Below, in pieces: positions 1 to 10,857 of a stretch of DNA of 64,000 bases (the stretch's first letter is position 1; each line of letters opens with the position of its first letter). Source of the stretch: Linnemannia schmuckeri (lineage: Eukaryota > Mortierellomycota > Mortierellomycetes > Mortierellales > Mortierellaceae); NCBI GenBank assembly GCA_029449235.1, contig JANATG010000014.1, forward strand, positions 992,001 through 1,056,000, given 5' to 3'. The notes below the pieces were generated by a model. The model did not search any database. It was not told where the DNA came from and saw only the letters and a list, made by a program, of their open reading frames with translations. Position numbers and translations under genes: made by a program.

Positions 1-115
1 TTAATTGCCTATATAGGTCATTCAACAAGCATGGTTAGCTTTGCTTGTTGCAAATGCCTTTGGCAGGAAAAGGAAAAAAAAAAAAGCAAAATTAGAAGGC
101 AATGAAATTATTTAC

Positions 116-3100
116 CTGTCGCTCTCTGTGCCAGGGGTGCCGATAGTCCTGTTCTCAGAAACGGGTGACTCGGGTTCTTGAACACGGTGCTGGAACTTGA
201 TTTGGTTGCCTGACAAGAACCCTGCAGACTCAGCGGTAGGGTAATTCTCCGAGTTCGCTGAGGCATCCGACTCTGCGCGGGGTCGGTAAGGAGACTGGGT
301 ATCGATGGCCATGGCCGCAGGACTAGGCTGCTGAGAGATTGCACCGGGCGAAATAAAGTTCGAAAACTCCCGCTGCTCATCAGCATCCGCTTCAAAGGTC
401 AGTCCTTTACCCTCTACCTTCTCAATATCCATGCAGCCATCCTCAAGAAACTTCCAAGCCGCGAAAGAAATCCAGACATACTCCCGCCCGATGGCACCGT
501 CCTTGGGGATTTCCCATCCAAGAGCCTGGGCCGCGGCCTTGCACTGATCCATGTTAGAGCCAGAGCGGTCAAAACTAACTCCGCAACGCTCAAACAAGAC
601 TCCGTATCTCTGCAGGAAAGAAGCGTGATCAAAGGAGACGCAGTACTCTGCACGGAGTTTGGACTGAATGAGGGCACCCAATTGGTAGGATTCGATCTGC
701 GAGCGAATCAAGACGGGATCGCACTCCAAAAGACCATCGGCCATCCTATTATTGGGACGCAAATGGATAATCTGATAAAGCTGGGACCCATCCAAAGAGG
801 TGCAAATGTCGCGAAGAGTCGAGTGCAGCTGCTTGATGACGGTCGAGACAGCGTTGGGGGTCTTGCCCTTCCTCCTGGCCTGGACCTGGGTCTGCTTGCC
901 TCTGCGCATACTGGGCTGACGAAGAGGAATCGTCGACAGCTGCGCCTTAACAATAGTCTCCTTGGAACGGGGGTGGCTCTCCATCACCAAGGCAGGGTTG
1001 GACTCCAGAAGCTGGAGCATAAAGGGGCTACTCGAGCTCTGGAAAAGAGAAATAAAGTCGGGCGAAAGAATGTCCTGGTTCTTGACATAAAAGTTCTCGA
1101 GGTTGTAGTGGACATCACCGGCATAGTGACGAATACCAAAGGATGAAGCGTAAGTCGTTCCGTGGATAAACGAGGTGTTGGACTGGAAAGTGCGGTTCAT
1201 TCCTGGAAGCATTGAGCTCGATTCGGCATCGCTAGAATTCTTGCTGGCCTTCAAAGTTGAATCGTGAAAGAAGCGAACCAATCCACGGGGAGAAGCATCA
1301 GTCAAGGTGTCAAGTCCACAAAGAAGGTCGACAGCTGCCTGGTTGCGCTCATTCAAAAGAGGTTCTACGATCTGAAGACCATCCGCTGCAACCGCCTGTG
1401 CATCCTCGTTAAAGAGCTTTTGGTGCACGAATCCCTGAAGCGTCTCGTTGCAAAAGTTGGTGCAAAAGTTTTCGAATCCAGTGGGTGAATGACTGTCGAA
1501 TCCGGGTATGTCGAGGATACCGATGAACGAGACCTGTTCTTCCTGTCTCCTGCACATCTGCTTGTTCATGGCTTCGACCATGTAGGTGAACAAGAGGCTG
1601 TACAAGCCGCGGGCAAGACTGTCGCACTGCCTCTTGGCCGATGCCGAGTCCAAGATGACTGTACACATGTCCCCTGAAATCATCTTGCGCTTGTACGACA
1701 ATGCCTGCTGTAGTGCATCTGTTCGTGTGGGTAGTTGTATATCGATGCGGAGAAAGAAGAAAAAAAAGAACATTAGCGGACGTGCGTTAGACATAGCCCA
1801 TTTGCATTGCTTTTTTTGTTCATTCATTCATCGCCGTATTGTTTACCTTCTTCAACTCCGAGGAGGTCCGCAACCAGGTCAAAGATGTGTCTCTGTCTGG
1901 GGATAGTTGCCATCAACGTTGGATCCTGAGCTGAATCTACAAAGTCAATCCTGCCCAAGTGTAAAATAGCCGCCAAAAGTTCCCAGATCTGCGAGATCAA
2001 TTTGGGTTTGAAACCCAAGGCCGAGAGGGCTGGTGTGAGATCCCGATGACTGTCCGAGCGTTCCATGTGTGGGTGGTAGGGAAGGTAAGGGAATTCCATG
2101 ATGTTATTGCCGAGTCGAAGTCGCCTCCGGTCCTCGTTCGAGGCATTCTTAATCATTGAGTAAAAGACCTGGTATGATCCGAGATGGCGCTGGGCGTTGG
2201 TAACCTTCTCTTGGTTCAGCATGAAGGGAAGGAGCTTTGCGCCAAAGAGGCGCCCCCGAGCCTTGTACTGGAGTTCGAGGTAAAGGGAGTGTGATGATCC
2301 ATTGGGGCCGTGATCGGAGGGACAGCTGCCGAAGGCTCCGAGGACGTCGGCGGAGGCTCTGATCTGGGTGGCGATCTTAGAGTCATGACCAGTCTTGGTG
2401 CCGAGGCGGATCAGCTGATGGACAAGGTGGCGTTGGGAGGTCGTCTTGCCGGAACCTGCAAGACCACTAAAGAAAAAGAAAAAAAAAAAAAAAAAAAAAA
2501 GAGGAGGAGGTGAGATGAGGACCCAGACAGGACTCTTGTTCCCGTCTCAGAGGCGGATTGGCGCTCAACTGTGTCTTGAGATAGTTCATTCATTTCAATT
2601 AAAATTGGGAACAATGACTGCAAATCAAACAACATCAACATTCAAAAAAGAAAAAAGATACAGCAGCCAGTGTATATGAAACGATGAAACAAGACAACAG
2701 GAAGAGGGAAGAGAGGAGCAGAGGAACGCACATTAAATATTAGGGTTGTTTGATGTGGTTCATCTGTGTAGGTTGCTCACTCTCTTTTATGCAACCGTCA
2801 GTTTATGGAGCAGATGGATTTAAACATTATTGAATGGTTCAATAATCATGTTCAAGGAAGAAAGAGGAGATGGACCATCGAACAGAGAACAGACAGCAGA
2901 TAAGGTAGTCGGTCAGACAAAGAAAAAAGAGGTATGTACAAGGGAAGGAAGGGGTTGAGGAAAATGGTCGAGTGGAGAGTAGGGGAAGGGCGGATGGGTC
3001 ATTGAAGGAAGAGGAGGGGGCATTGATCGGGATAAAGATAGACCGACGGTGAAGAAGGTCAAAGTCAATGTGAAGGTAACAGTCAAGGTCAGGTTGAGGA

Positions 3101-3759
3101 TGGAGGCGAGAGGGAGAAGGAGAATAAAAAAGACGAAAAGAAAAAAAGGTGATAGGGGCGGATGTCCACAGGGTACAACATTTTCAAAGCAACAAGGACC
3201 AAAATACACGCACATTAGTTCCTCTTTTTTTCTCATGCTGGCGTGCCGAAGCAAACATTGTCTCCTCAACGGATCAAGCTGCATAACAAAAGGACGCCTC
3301 ATTCAGGGCAAGGACGGGGGAAAAAAATAAAAAAAAGAGACATAGGGCAGGGTAGAGGCAGGGCAGGTGGTTTGTTGCGTATGATAAATACCTAAGGACG
3401 ACCCCTTGGTCGAGCCCTGTCCGGCGCATGTGATAGTACATGGTACTTGCGAGCTCAAAGACATGAGGCTCGAGAGGGGGGTTGGTGGCGGTTCCTGAGG
3501 TTGGGGAGGTGGGCTTGTTGTTATTGTTATTATTATTAGCGGAGTAGTGGTCGATGTAGAGCTGGCCGTTGGCTTCGGTATAGATGTTCAGGGGTTGGTT
3601 GGGGTTCATGACCAGGATGGTCGACGTTCCGGCGCGGGTGTAAGGAAGGCCGAGCTGGTGGCGCCTGGAAAGGACGTTGAAGATGGTCTCTTGGGTTGGG
3701 GGCTCATCGTTCTTGTTGTCGTGCCTGGCCAGTGCGACCAAGTCCTGCGCAGGCAGCAT
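116..3759 (-). CDS. Chitin synthase with N-terminal myosin motor domain (class V/VII type), 5' part only
   Basis: Three exons are visible: 3392-3759, 1847-2466 and 116-1718. The phases agree across both junctions (introns 2467-3391 and 1719-1846). A further donor (GTAAAT) follows at 115, so the gene continues off the left edge. The 863 visible residues are a myosin head: ATP-binding P-loop GLAGSGKTT directly after the first junction, switch II-like DIPGFDSHSPTGFENF, and the actin-binding half. A Ser/Pro-rich linker follows. In class V/VII chitin synthases this head precedes a cytochrome b5-like segment and the glycosyltransferase domain, and it helps place the enzyme at growing tips; those parts are not in the window. 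The switch I region (around NGSSHS) differs from the usual N-x-x-S-S-R-F-G. The start at 3759 matches the usual short lead-in to the motor. The 925-base first intron is unusually long for this window. A plain class II/V myosin is possible, but the head is chitin-synthase-like. Confidence 0.87.
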
Positions 3760-5960
3760 TATATTTTTAGTTCTTCTTTGCTGATGTTTATTTGTGTTTG
3801 TGTGATCAGGAAGTTGATCAGATCAGCCGGAGGATGGAATGAAGGATGGGTGTAAATGCCAAAAATATGAAAAAAGGTATGCTAGGAAGGAAGGAATGAG
3901 AGTGAATGCAAAAGAGAAGAAAGAGAGAAGAGGGAAAAGGGAGGAGTGAGGGTGGTATTGGTGAGTATAGAAGAAAGCGAAGGGAGGATTGAAAGGAAAA
4001 GAAAAAGAACAAGAAAGAAGAGAGAGCGAAGGAAGAAAAAAAAAAAACGAGGGAGAAGAATAGAAAAACTAAAAGGAACAAGGAAGGGATTGTAAGAAGG
4101 GATACTTATTCTATGGCTGTGGAATAAAATAAAGGGTCCGACAAGGGCAACAAAGAGAACAAGGACAAACAATGGACAAACAACAACCAAGAGGGTGGCG
4201 CATCTTACCTTGTCTCTCTGGGGGGGGTTTTAGTGTGTTGTTTTTACCCTTCACTCGTCTGACCGACTGGGATTCCTTTTTTCTCTTTTTAATGTAGCCT
4301 CTTATTAATATTAATATTATTTTCAAGGAGACGGTGGCAATCTCATTGACAAGAGTACAGAGGATACGAGAATATTAGGAAATAAAAAGTCGGGACAGAT
4401 GCAGACAAACTGGACCGCTTGTTCTTCTCGTTCTTGTAGAATGTAATGGCAACTGTGAATGAAAAAGTGAATGAGAGAGAGAGAGAGAGAGAAGTCGACG
4501 ACGAAGAAGAAAGGACGGGTAGTTGGGCTGGGTAGGAAAGAACAGACAAATGACAGAAAGAAAGAAAGAAAGAAAGAGAATAAAGGCTTGCTGAAAGAAG
4601 GAAATAATGAAAGGGGTGCACACCCAGGTCATCAATTCATCCCATGGGGCGCACATCCCTCCTTTCTTGTACCCAATAATGATTGGGGAAGTGATCAAGC
4701 AATACAGAAATCATTGCCAGGCACCATCACTCACCCATACATGTCTTTGACAGACACTCTTCTATCAGCGTTGATTGATTGATTTGATCAACTTGGTGTA
4801 CCTGATCCCAACATGTCTCACACCTACTCTTTTTCTCATCTCTTTCAGATCCTCTCAGAACTACACTTTCCACTTTTACACAACTAAAAGGGCGAAGCGA
4901 AGACACAGTCCTCGCTTTGTTCCCTTCACATACTCTGCCACACGAACACTGTGATCAATGCATCTGACCACCGCATGCAACGAGCAGCAATAATAGCATC
5001 GACAACAATACCCAATTCTTCCTACTCTCTTCTCTTTTTCACACTGCTCGTTTCTTTTTCTAAGCAGCCCTCCCGGTCAAACGCGTTTATCCAGGTTTTG
5101 AATGTGAATCAGTTTTATTTTTTTCTTATTTTTCCCTTGTACAACTGTGTGCGTAGTACGTAGGCTGAAAATAAAACTGAGTTCCTATTTTTATTCACTT
5201 CTTTATTATTAGGTTCCCCTCTCCGCCAGTCAGGTCCGTCGCGTGTGTCTTTGTTTTTTCCTTTCCTTTCGTCACACACTTCACTTCGTATTCCGCGCCC
5301 TGATGAACATGATAAGCCATTTGCCGACCAAAAAAAACAAAGACATGATGAACCTCCGTTAAGAGGGTCATCTTGGCAAGCAGGGTTTTCAGTCGGTCGA
5401 ACAGTCGAACCCTTTCCGTCCTTCCTATTAATCGTCCCAACAGTCAATTATTCCAATCTCAACTGAAGTAAATTTGCAAAAGGGGAGAGAACATGAGAAT
5501 CAAGGACATGCAGGCAACCGGATCAATTTTTTTTAAATACTCTTTTTGCTTCCAAACCATACTCTTTTAGGCGTGCATGAACGGGGGAATGGGTGAGATG
5601 GGTGAATGGGATCCCCTCACCTGTTTTTATTTTAGCCTTTTTTTTTTTTGTTGTGTATATCTCTTTGCATAATGCACGCACGTCTATTTTTTGTGCATCC
5701 TTTCCTTTACGCCAGCCAGTCTGTCCGTTTTTCCATCCTACTTTCCGTACTTCCTTGTGTCTGTCACAAGGATCATGCTCCCTTCCCTCCTCATTCTCAC
5801 CCTCTCCGAAACAAGGAAAAGAATGAAAATACATCCGATCTCGACAGTCTTCTCCAATGACATGGCTTTACCTCATTTCACACACTCGTTTGCTTGCAAA
5901 GATATTCAAAACTCAACCATGAATATAAAAAAAGCAACTTTATTTTTCGCTTGTACGGTC
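3760..5960. other. Intergenic region with simple repeats
   Basis: About 2.2 kb upstream of the chitin synthase start and downstream of the solute-binding protein stop. It holds purine-rich low complexity, a (GA)n tract near 4472-4492 and a (GAAA)n tract near 4556-4578. The open frames here are low-complexity and match nothing I recognise. The part next to 3759 presumably holds the chitin synthase promoter; no specific element was identified. Confidence 0.6.
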
Positions 5961-7451
5961 TTACTCAAAGGGCTGCAAAGCTCTCATCTTCATCTGACGA
6001 GCTGCTTCCTCTGGCAATAGGCGACCCATCATAGCATCCTGGATCATGGGATACAATGCATCCTCCAGCTCCGGATACGTCAGCAAATGAGGGAACATGG
6101 CCATGTCCTCTTCGACAGTTGCTCGTAAACAACCCAGACGCTCGCTGTCCAATTGCGCTTCATCGCTATTGATACCTTTCACTGCCGCCGTCGTCTCTTC
6201 GGTCCTGTTAACCAGCCTCTGGAGCACTGCCTTCTTGGTTGGGAAACTACCAGACTCGGTCGCCTCCAGCCACTGTTGATCATCATGTACCAGAAACTTG
6301 AGCAGTCGGAGCGCCTCTTGAGGATAACGACAGCATTTGGGGATCGCAAATGAGTGCATTCCAGAATACGCCGACCGAGATCCATTCGCTCCTACAGGGT
6401 ACCTCATCACCTTGACCTTGGCGCCCAGAACTTTCTTCAATCGTTGTTTCATGTCTTTGTAGAATGAAGGCCAATCAGCCACCATGGCCACTTTTCCTTC
6501 TGCGAATAGGGTCGAGACTTGATCAAAGTAGTAATGATCAATATCAGCAGGTACGGCGCCCGTGAGGACTAAATGACGCATATAGCGGAGCACAGGCACA
6601 ACTGTCGATTCTTCAAACATAGGTCGATCGTCCTTGTCAAAGAGGGCCTCAGGATGACGCATCTCCATCATGGCCAGCTCGTAAAACGTCCCAAACAACC
6701 CTGACAGTTTTCCCGGAAACACGTAACCCTGCATCGTCTTTACCTCAGGCACTTCCGCCACCTCCGAATTATCTACTTCCGCTTGTAACGCTCCTGGATG
6801 CTGTCCGCTGGTAGTTGGTAAAGATGCCTGGCTGATGATACTCGCATACTTGGCAAGGTCCTGCCAAGTTTTGGGTGGTTCCAATCCAAGTTGCTCCAGG
6901 ACATCCATTCTGTAAAACAAGACCCTGCTATCAACCATCCGTGGTAATTGCATCAGTTTCCCCTGGATCTTGCATGCCTGCAATGCCGAATCCAAGAATT
7001 CGCCCTGCTGTTCCTGTGAGACAGACGAAGAATCAAGTTCCTTGAGGTAGTGGGCCTGCGAGGGCGCGTATTTGACGTGTGTTGAGATAAGATCCAACTC
7101 AGGTGCTTTGTAGTGATCCCAGTTGCTGTTGTCGACAGGAGGGAAGGTTGAGGCGATGTAATCGTTCAATTCCGGATGCGAGCCCTTGTATACAATTTCG
7201 ACGCGGATCCCTGTCTCTGCCTCAAAGGTCGCCAGTTTGTCGTACAGTCTGTCATACTGAGGGCCTCCTATGCAACGAGTAAGAGCGATAGAAGTGAGAT
7301 GTTGCTTTCACTAATAGGTTGATGGAGTATAGCGTGGGAATCTAAGATGGACAAAACATTCCTTCGCGTCTGTTTGTGTCCTTTAGATCATACCGACGAC
7401 TGCAATCCTGAGTGTGCATTGTTCATGTTGCGGATTAGTCGGGTGGGCCAT
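5961..7451 (-). CDS. Bacterial-type solute-binding protein (SBP family 1-like), intron-containing, no signal peptide
   Basis: Two exons, 7394-7451 and 5961-7267, joined in phase across a 126-base intron (GTATGA...TAG), give 454 residues. The N-terminus reads RIAVVGGPQYDRLYDKL and then FEAETGIRVEIVYKG, the usual opening of ABC sugar-type solute-binding proteins. Further hallmarks follow: a hinge-like segment (VDSRVLFYRMDVLEQLGLEPP with TWQDL), a region with FAEGKVAMVADWPSFY, and a late helix PQEALRLLKFLVHDDQQW followed by FPTKKAVL. The length fits the family (about 420-450). No signal peptide or lipobox precedes the domain; the protein starts MAHPTNPQHEQC, so it would be cytosolic. The start has a good context (ACATGG). 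The family is typical of bacteria and archaea; in a fungus it suggests horizontal transfer followed by intron gain. No transporter partner genes are nearby. The ligand is unknown. Confidence 0.8.
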
Positions 7452-7939
7452 GTCCTGTGTCCCTGTGTGTGAGTGTGCGCGTGTGTGTTTTATGTGAAAG
7501 CGCGAGAAGTGAACAAGGGTAGCCAGTGCTTTCGCCTTTTTGCCTTCGCTGTTGAGCAACGAGCAAATTGAATGAAAATGAAACCCTTAATCGGTTACAT
7601 CACATTTTTCTTCTCGCCTCGCATACGCTTTTTTTTCCTTATCTGTGTCTGTGGCAACTCTCCTTATTTTTCTTCCCCTTCCCTTTTCTTTCTTATTTTA
7701 TTATCAACTGCCATTCCGGGATCCCCGATCCGACCGCCCACCCCTCTGCTCTCTTCTCCATCCCACCTTGCACTCACTCTCCCAGGAAGTGCACGCGCCC
7801 TGATGTTCTCCAGCCGTCATCACCCCTCGGAATAACGCACTTTACAGACAACAACACGAGTTTAGGGGTCTCCATCCTCTTTCCTCCTTTCCTCTCCTGG
7901 AACACAAGGCAAACCAGGCACCACTCAACAGAGAGGGTC
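7452..7939. promoter_or_regulatory. Shared divergent upstream region and bZIP leader
   Basis: 488 bases separate the starts of the minus-strand solute-binding protein gene and the plus-strand bZIP gene, so the two promoters must lie here or overlap the genes. The part after about 7600 is pyrimidine-rich, as in the leaders of other genes in this window. The bZIP frame stays open upstream of 7940 but has no ATG. ATG codons out of frame with the bZIP protein occur at 7572, 7578 and 7803. Confidence 0.6.
7803..7835 (+). promoter_or_regulatory. Candidate upstream ORF (10 codons) in the leader of the bZIP gene
   Basis: An ATG at 7803 opens a 10-codon frame (MFSSRHHPSE) that ends at TAA 7833-7835, 104 bases before the bZIP ATG. 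The longer frame opened at 7572 ends at the same TAA. Gcn4/CPC1/AtfD-type mRNAs are classically controlled by upstream ORFs, so this could have a regulatory role. It requires that transcription starts upstream of 7803, which cannot be seen here. Confidence 0.45.
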
Positions 7940-10612
7940 ATGAGTCACCTCAGGGCGTCACCTTCACCATCTCCGACACCATCCTCCAAAACTTCCGCCG
8001 GCACAACAACAAAACAAACCTCAACAACGTGCTATTCATCCGAAAATCCAAGCTCCCCATCTACACTTACTTCTTCCACGAACGTAACAATAACGACAAT
8101 AGCCAGTCAAGAAGCGGGTCCAATTGCGTACTCTCCCTCCTCGACGCTCAGGACAGCAACAACAACAACTGCTGCTGCTGCTACTGCAACCAAGGTTGAT
8201 AACCCATCTCCCTCTCGGTCACCACCACCAGCGTCGCCGTCGTTGTCACACCGTTATCGCCAAGACTATTATCATCGCCATCCTCAAGTCAAACAAGAGG
8301 AGGAACAACGAGACTACTATCATTGTCACTCCTTCGAGTCAAGTAAACAACCCTCCTCCGCTTTCTCCGAACCTCCAAGAAGACCAAGCCTTTATACGTC
8401 GTCCTCTTCATCGTCGTCTATCCATTCTCAAGCTCAGGATAATTATTACCAACGCGACGACACTACCAGTTACGTTACTTCTCACCATAAAGACCGAGAC
8501 GACTACCAAGACCGCGCTCCACCCCACTACTATCAGCGCTACCATCAACAACATCGCTACCTGGTACCGGCATCAGCAGGAGGAGGATCTACAAATAACA
8601 CTACAACAGGTCATTCTTCCGACCAGGATTCGTTAGACTGGGCCGCTTCGTCCTCGTCGTTATCATCTCCGCCATCATCAATTGAACCGCCTTCTTCTCG
8701 TACACTACACACAACACCCGGCGGTTCTGGTTCTTTAATAACGCCTAGACTTTCGAGACAATCTTCGATCACACCATTATCGTCCTCTTCTACCATGGCT
8801 TCTCCATCGTCGCCAACTCTACCGCCGCTGCCATCGTCATTGTCATCGTCGCCGGTTCAGGTGCCACCGTCCTCTCGACTACCACCAACACCACCAACTG
8901 CAACATCATCCGGGAATAACAACAGCAACGGCAGCAATAACAGCGTTAGTGGCGCGCAGTTCCATCCGTATTCAGCAGACTTGTCTCAGAAGGAGCGGTC
9001 ATTAGCGGCAAGCATCTTGATTGCCCTGGCTGACCAACAGAGAGCAGAGCACGAGGATAACATGTTGCAGCAGCAGCAGCAACAGCACCCGTCGACGTCA
9101 CTGCCGTTATCCTTGCCGTCACCGCAGCTGCCGTTGTTATCTCCATTACCACAGCACGAGAGGCGGGGGTCAGAGCGACCGACCACCCCTATGGACCATT
9201 ACTCTTCTCATCATCACCAGCAGCAACAGCAACACCAGCAGCACCACGTGTCAGCAGCAGGCCGTAGTAGTAGTAGTGTGCGATCCTCCCCCGAGTACTT
9301 TGGTCACCACCATCATCATCAACAACAACACCAACAACACCCTCGTCATCATGAGGACTACCGGGATCACCGGGAACATTGGGACCACCAGCACCTCTCC
9401 TCGTCCCCTCGTGACGAACATCGCCATCACCGAGACTACCGGGATCACAACCGGGATCATGCTGACTACCACTGGACCTATGCCAGGAGTCCTGGGTCCC
9501 AGCATCCACAACATCCACAGCAATATCGGCCGCCTTCCTCGTCTTCGTCACCCTCGGACGGGTTTGGTACTCAACAGACGCGATATTCATCGGCATCGAG
9601 ACCATCCTCGCCGCCACCGCCGCCAGTTCATTACGAGAGACGTCGGTCACCTTCCTTCGACGACGCGATGCCTCCTCGGAAACGACATCATGCTGCCTGG
9701 AACCCTTCTGAGGGTACAGCACGTCCCTCGTCATCGCCTTTGCCGCCTCACGAGGACAGTCACCCTAGGACCACCGCCCAGTCATCAAGTCATCACCTTC
9801 ACTCCGTCAATGGCGATGGACTTGGTATCACAAGCAGTAACAGTAGTCCCGCAGGAGCAGGAGGCAGGACTGGTCTCTCTATCAACAACAACAGCAATAG
9901 TGGTGCAATAAAAAACGGGACGACACATTTGTACTCGGTGACCGAACACTCAACGAGTGTTTCATATACTGTCACCTCAGCTAGCGGACCAAAGTTACCA
10001 CCGCCAACTACTAATTCGACTATGTCTACCACCACGCCGACATTGAAGCGCGTCTCATCGTCCTCTCCGTCGTTGACCAAGTCCACGTCTGCGCCGTATT
10101 CGGCTCCTTCCTTCACCACCCCATCACCAAAACTGACTTCCTCCACGCTCCCTCATCCAACAACTGCCACTACTATCGCCCAAGCAAAAACCAACCGTCG
10201 TACGTCTACAACAACCGCGACGGCGACCCCAACCCCCGAACAAGAGACCCCACCTCCTACGTCCTCCTCGTCTTCTACCCTCAACGACACGTCAACATCA
10301 ACCTCCAAACCACCAAGCTCCTCCACACAATTAACAGCCGCAGAAGAAATCGAGGAAGAACTAACAAAGAAGCGGTTCAAGAACACCTTGGCCGCTCGCA
10401 GGTCCCGTGCGAAGAAGGTCATGATCCTTGAACAGGAACGTCTCCGAGCGACCGAACTCGAATCGGCCAACAAGGCCCTCCAGATCCGAGTCGCCGTGTT
10501 AGAAGCAGAACAGAAGCAGTGGGCGGTTGTGAAAGAGGCCCAGGCATTACGGATAGTCCGGCTAGAGGCTGAACTCGCGCATGCGAGAGAGTTAATAAAA
10601 GAACGGGAATGA
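7940..10612 (+). CDS. Gcn4/CPC1-like bZIP transcription factor with long low-complexity region
   Basis: A single exon of 890 residues. The ATG at 7940 is the first in-frame ATG; the frame is open further upstream but reads as a pyrimidine-rich leader. About 800 residues are Ser/Thr/Pro-, His-, Gln- and Asn-rich disordered sequence with many homopolymer and triplet tracts. The last 90 residues hold a bZIP domain: basic region KKRFKNTLAARRSRAKK, matching the N-x-x-A-A-R-x-S-R core of Gcn4, then a leucine-zipper-like coiled coil (LRATELESANKALQ, then VLEAEQ) to the C-terminus. Gcn4-family factors bind TGACTCA-type sites as dimers and activate amino-acid biosynthesis and starvation genes. The C-terminal position of the bZIP fits this family. 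Several alternative frames are open for hundreds of bases only because of the simple codon content. Confidence 0.9.
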   Translation: MSHLRASPSPSPTPSSKTSAGTTTKQTSTTCYSSENPSSPSTLTSSTNVTITTIASQEAGPIAYSPSSTLRTATTTTAAAATATKVDNPSPSRSPPPASPSLSHRYRQDYYHRHPQVKQEEEQRDYYHCHSFESSKQPSSAFSEPPRRPSLYTSSSSSSSIHSQAQDNYYQRDDTTSYVTSHHKDRDDYQDRAPPHYYQRYHQQHRYLVPASAGGGSTNNTTTGHSSDQDSLDWAASSSSLSSPPSSIEPPSSRTLHTTPGGSGSLITPRLSRQSSITPLSSSSTMASPSSPTLPPLPSSLSSSPVQVPPSSRLPPTPPTATSSGNNNSNGSNNSVSGAQFHPYSADLSQKERSLAASILIALADQQRAEHEDNMLQQQQQQHPSTSLPLSLPSPQLPLLSPLPQHERRGSERPTTPMDHYSSHHHQQQQQHQQHHVSAAGRSSSSVRSSPEYFGHHHHHQQQHQQHPRHHEDYRDHREHWDHQHLSSSPRDEHRHHRDYRDHNRDHADYHWTYARSPGSQHPQHPQQYRPPSSSSSPSDGFGTQQTRYSSASRPSSPPPPPVHYERRRSPSFDDAMPPRKRHHAAWNPSEGTARPSSSPLPPHEDSHPRTTAQSSSHHLHSVNGDGLGITSSNSSPAGAGGRTGLSINNNSNSGAIKNGTTHLYSVTEHSTSVSYTVTSASGPKLPPPTTNSTMSTTTPTLKRVSSSSPSLTKSTSAPYSAPSFTTPSPKLTSSTLPHPTTATTIAQAKTNRRTSTTTATATPTPEQETPPPTSSSSSTLNDTSTSTSKPPSSSTQLTAAEEIEEELTKKRFKNTLAARRSRAKKVMILEQERLRATELESANKALQIRVAVLEAEQKQWAVVKEAQALRIVRLEAELAHARELIKERE

Positions 10613-10857
10613 GCCAACTCAAAATAAGGATTCTATGATTAAAAAAAAAAAGTGGGATGTATGAGAGTTTAGATTCTGTGCGCTTTATTTAAAAGACTAC
10701 ATAGAGAAAAAAAAAGGAGAGAAGCGAAATCCGCTTTGCTTGCTAGTGTTTTGCTAGCTGATGATGGTGTTGTTTGCCTGTAGTTGTTTCATGCCTCCTG
10801 TGCCTGTTTCTTTGGCACTGATACTTTGGTCAAGAACAAAGTATACCATTCCCGGCC

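Noticed and set aside
8124..9911. Alternative open frames in the bZIP gene on both strands
   Set aside because: Produced by CAN/CCN/TCN triplet repeats; the plus frame ending in the bZIP domain is clearly the real one.
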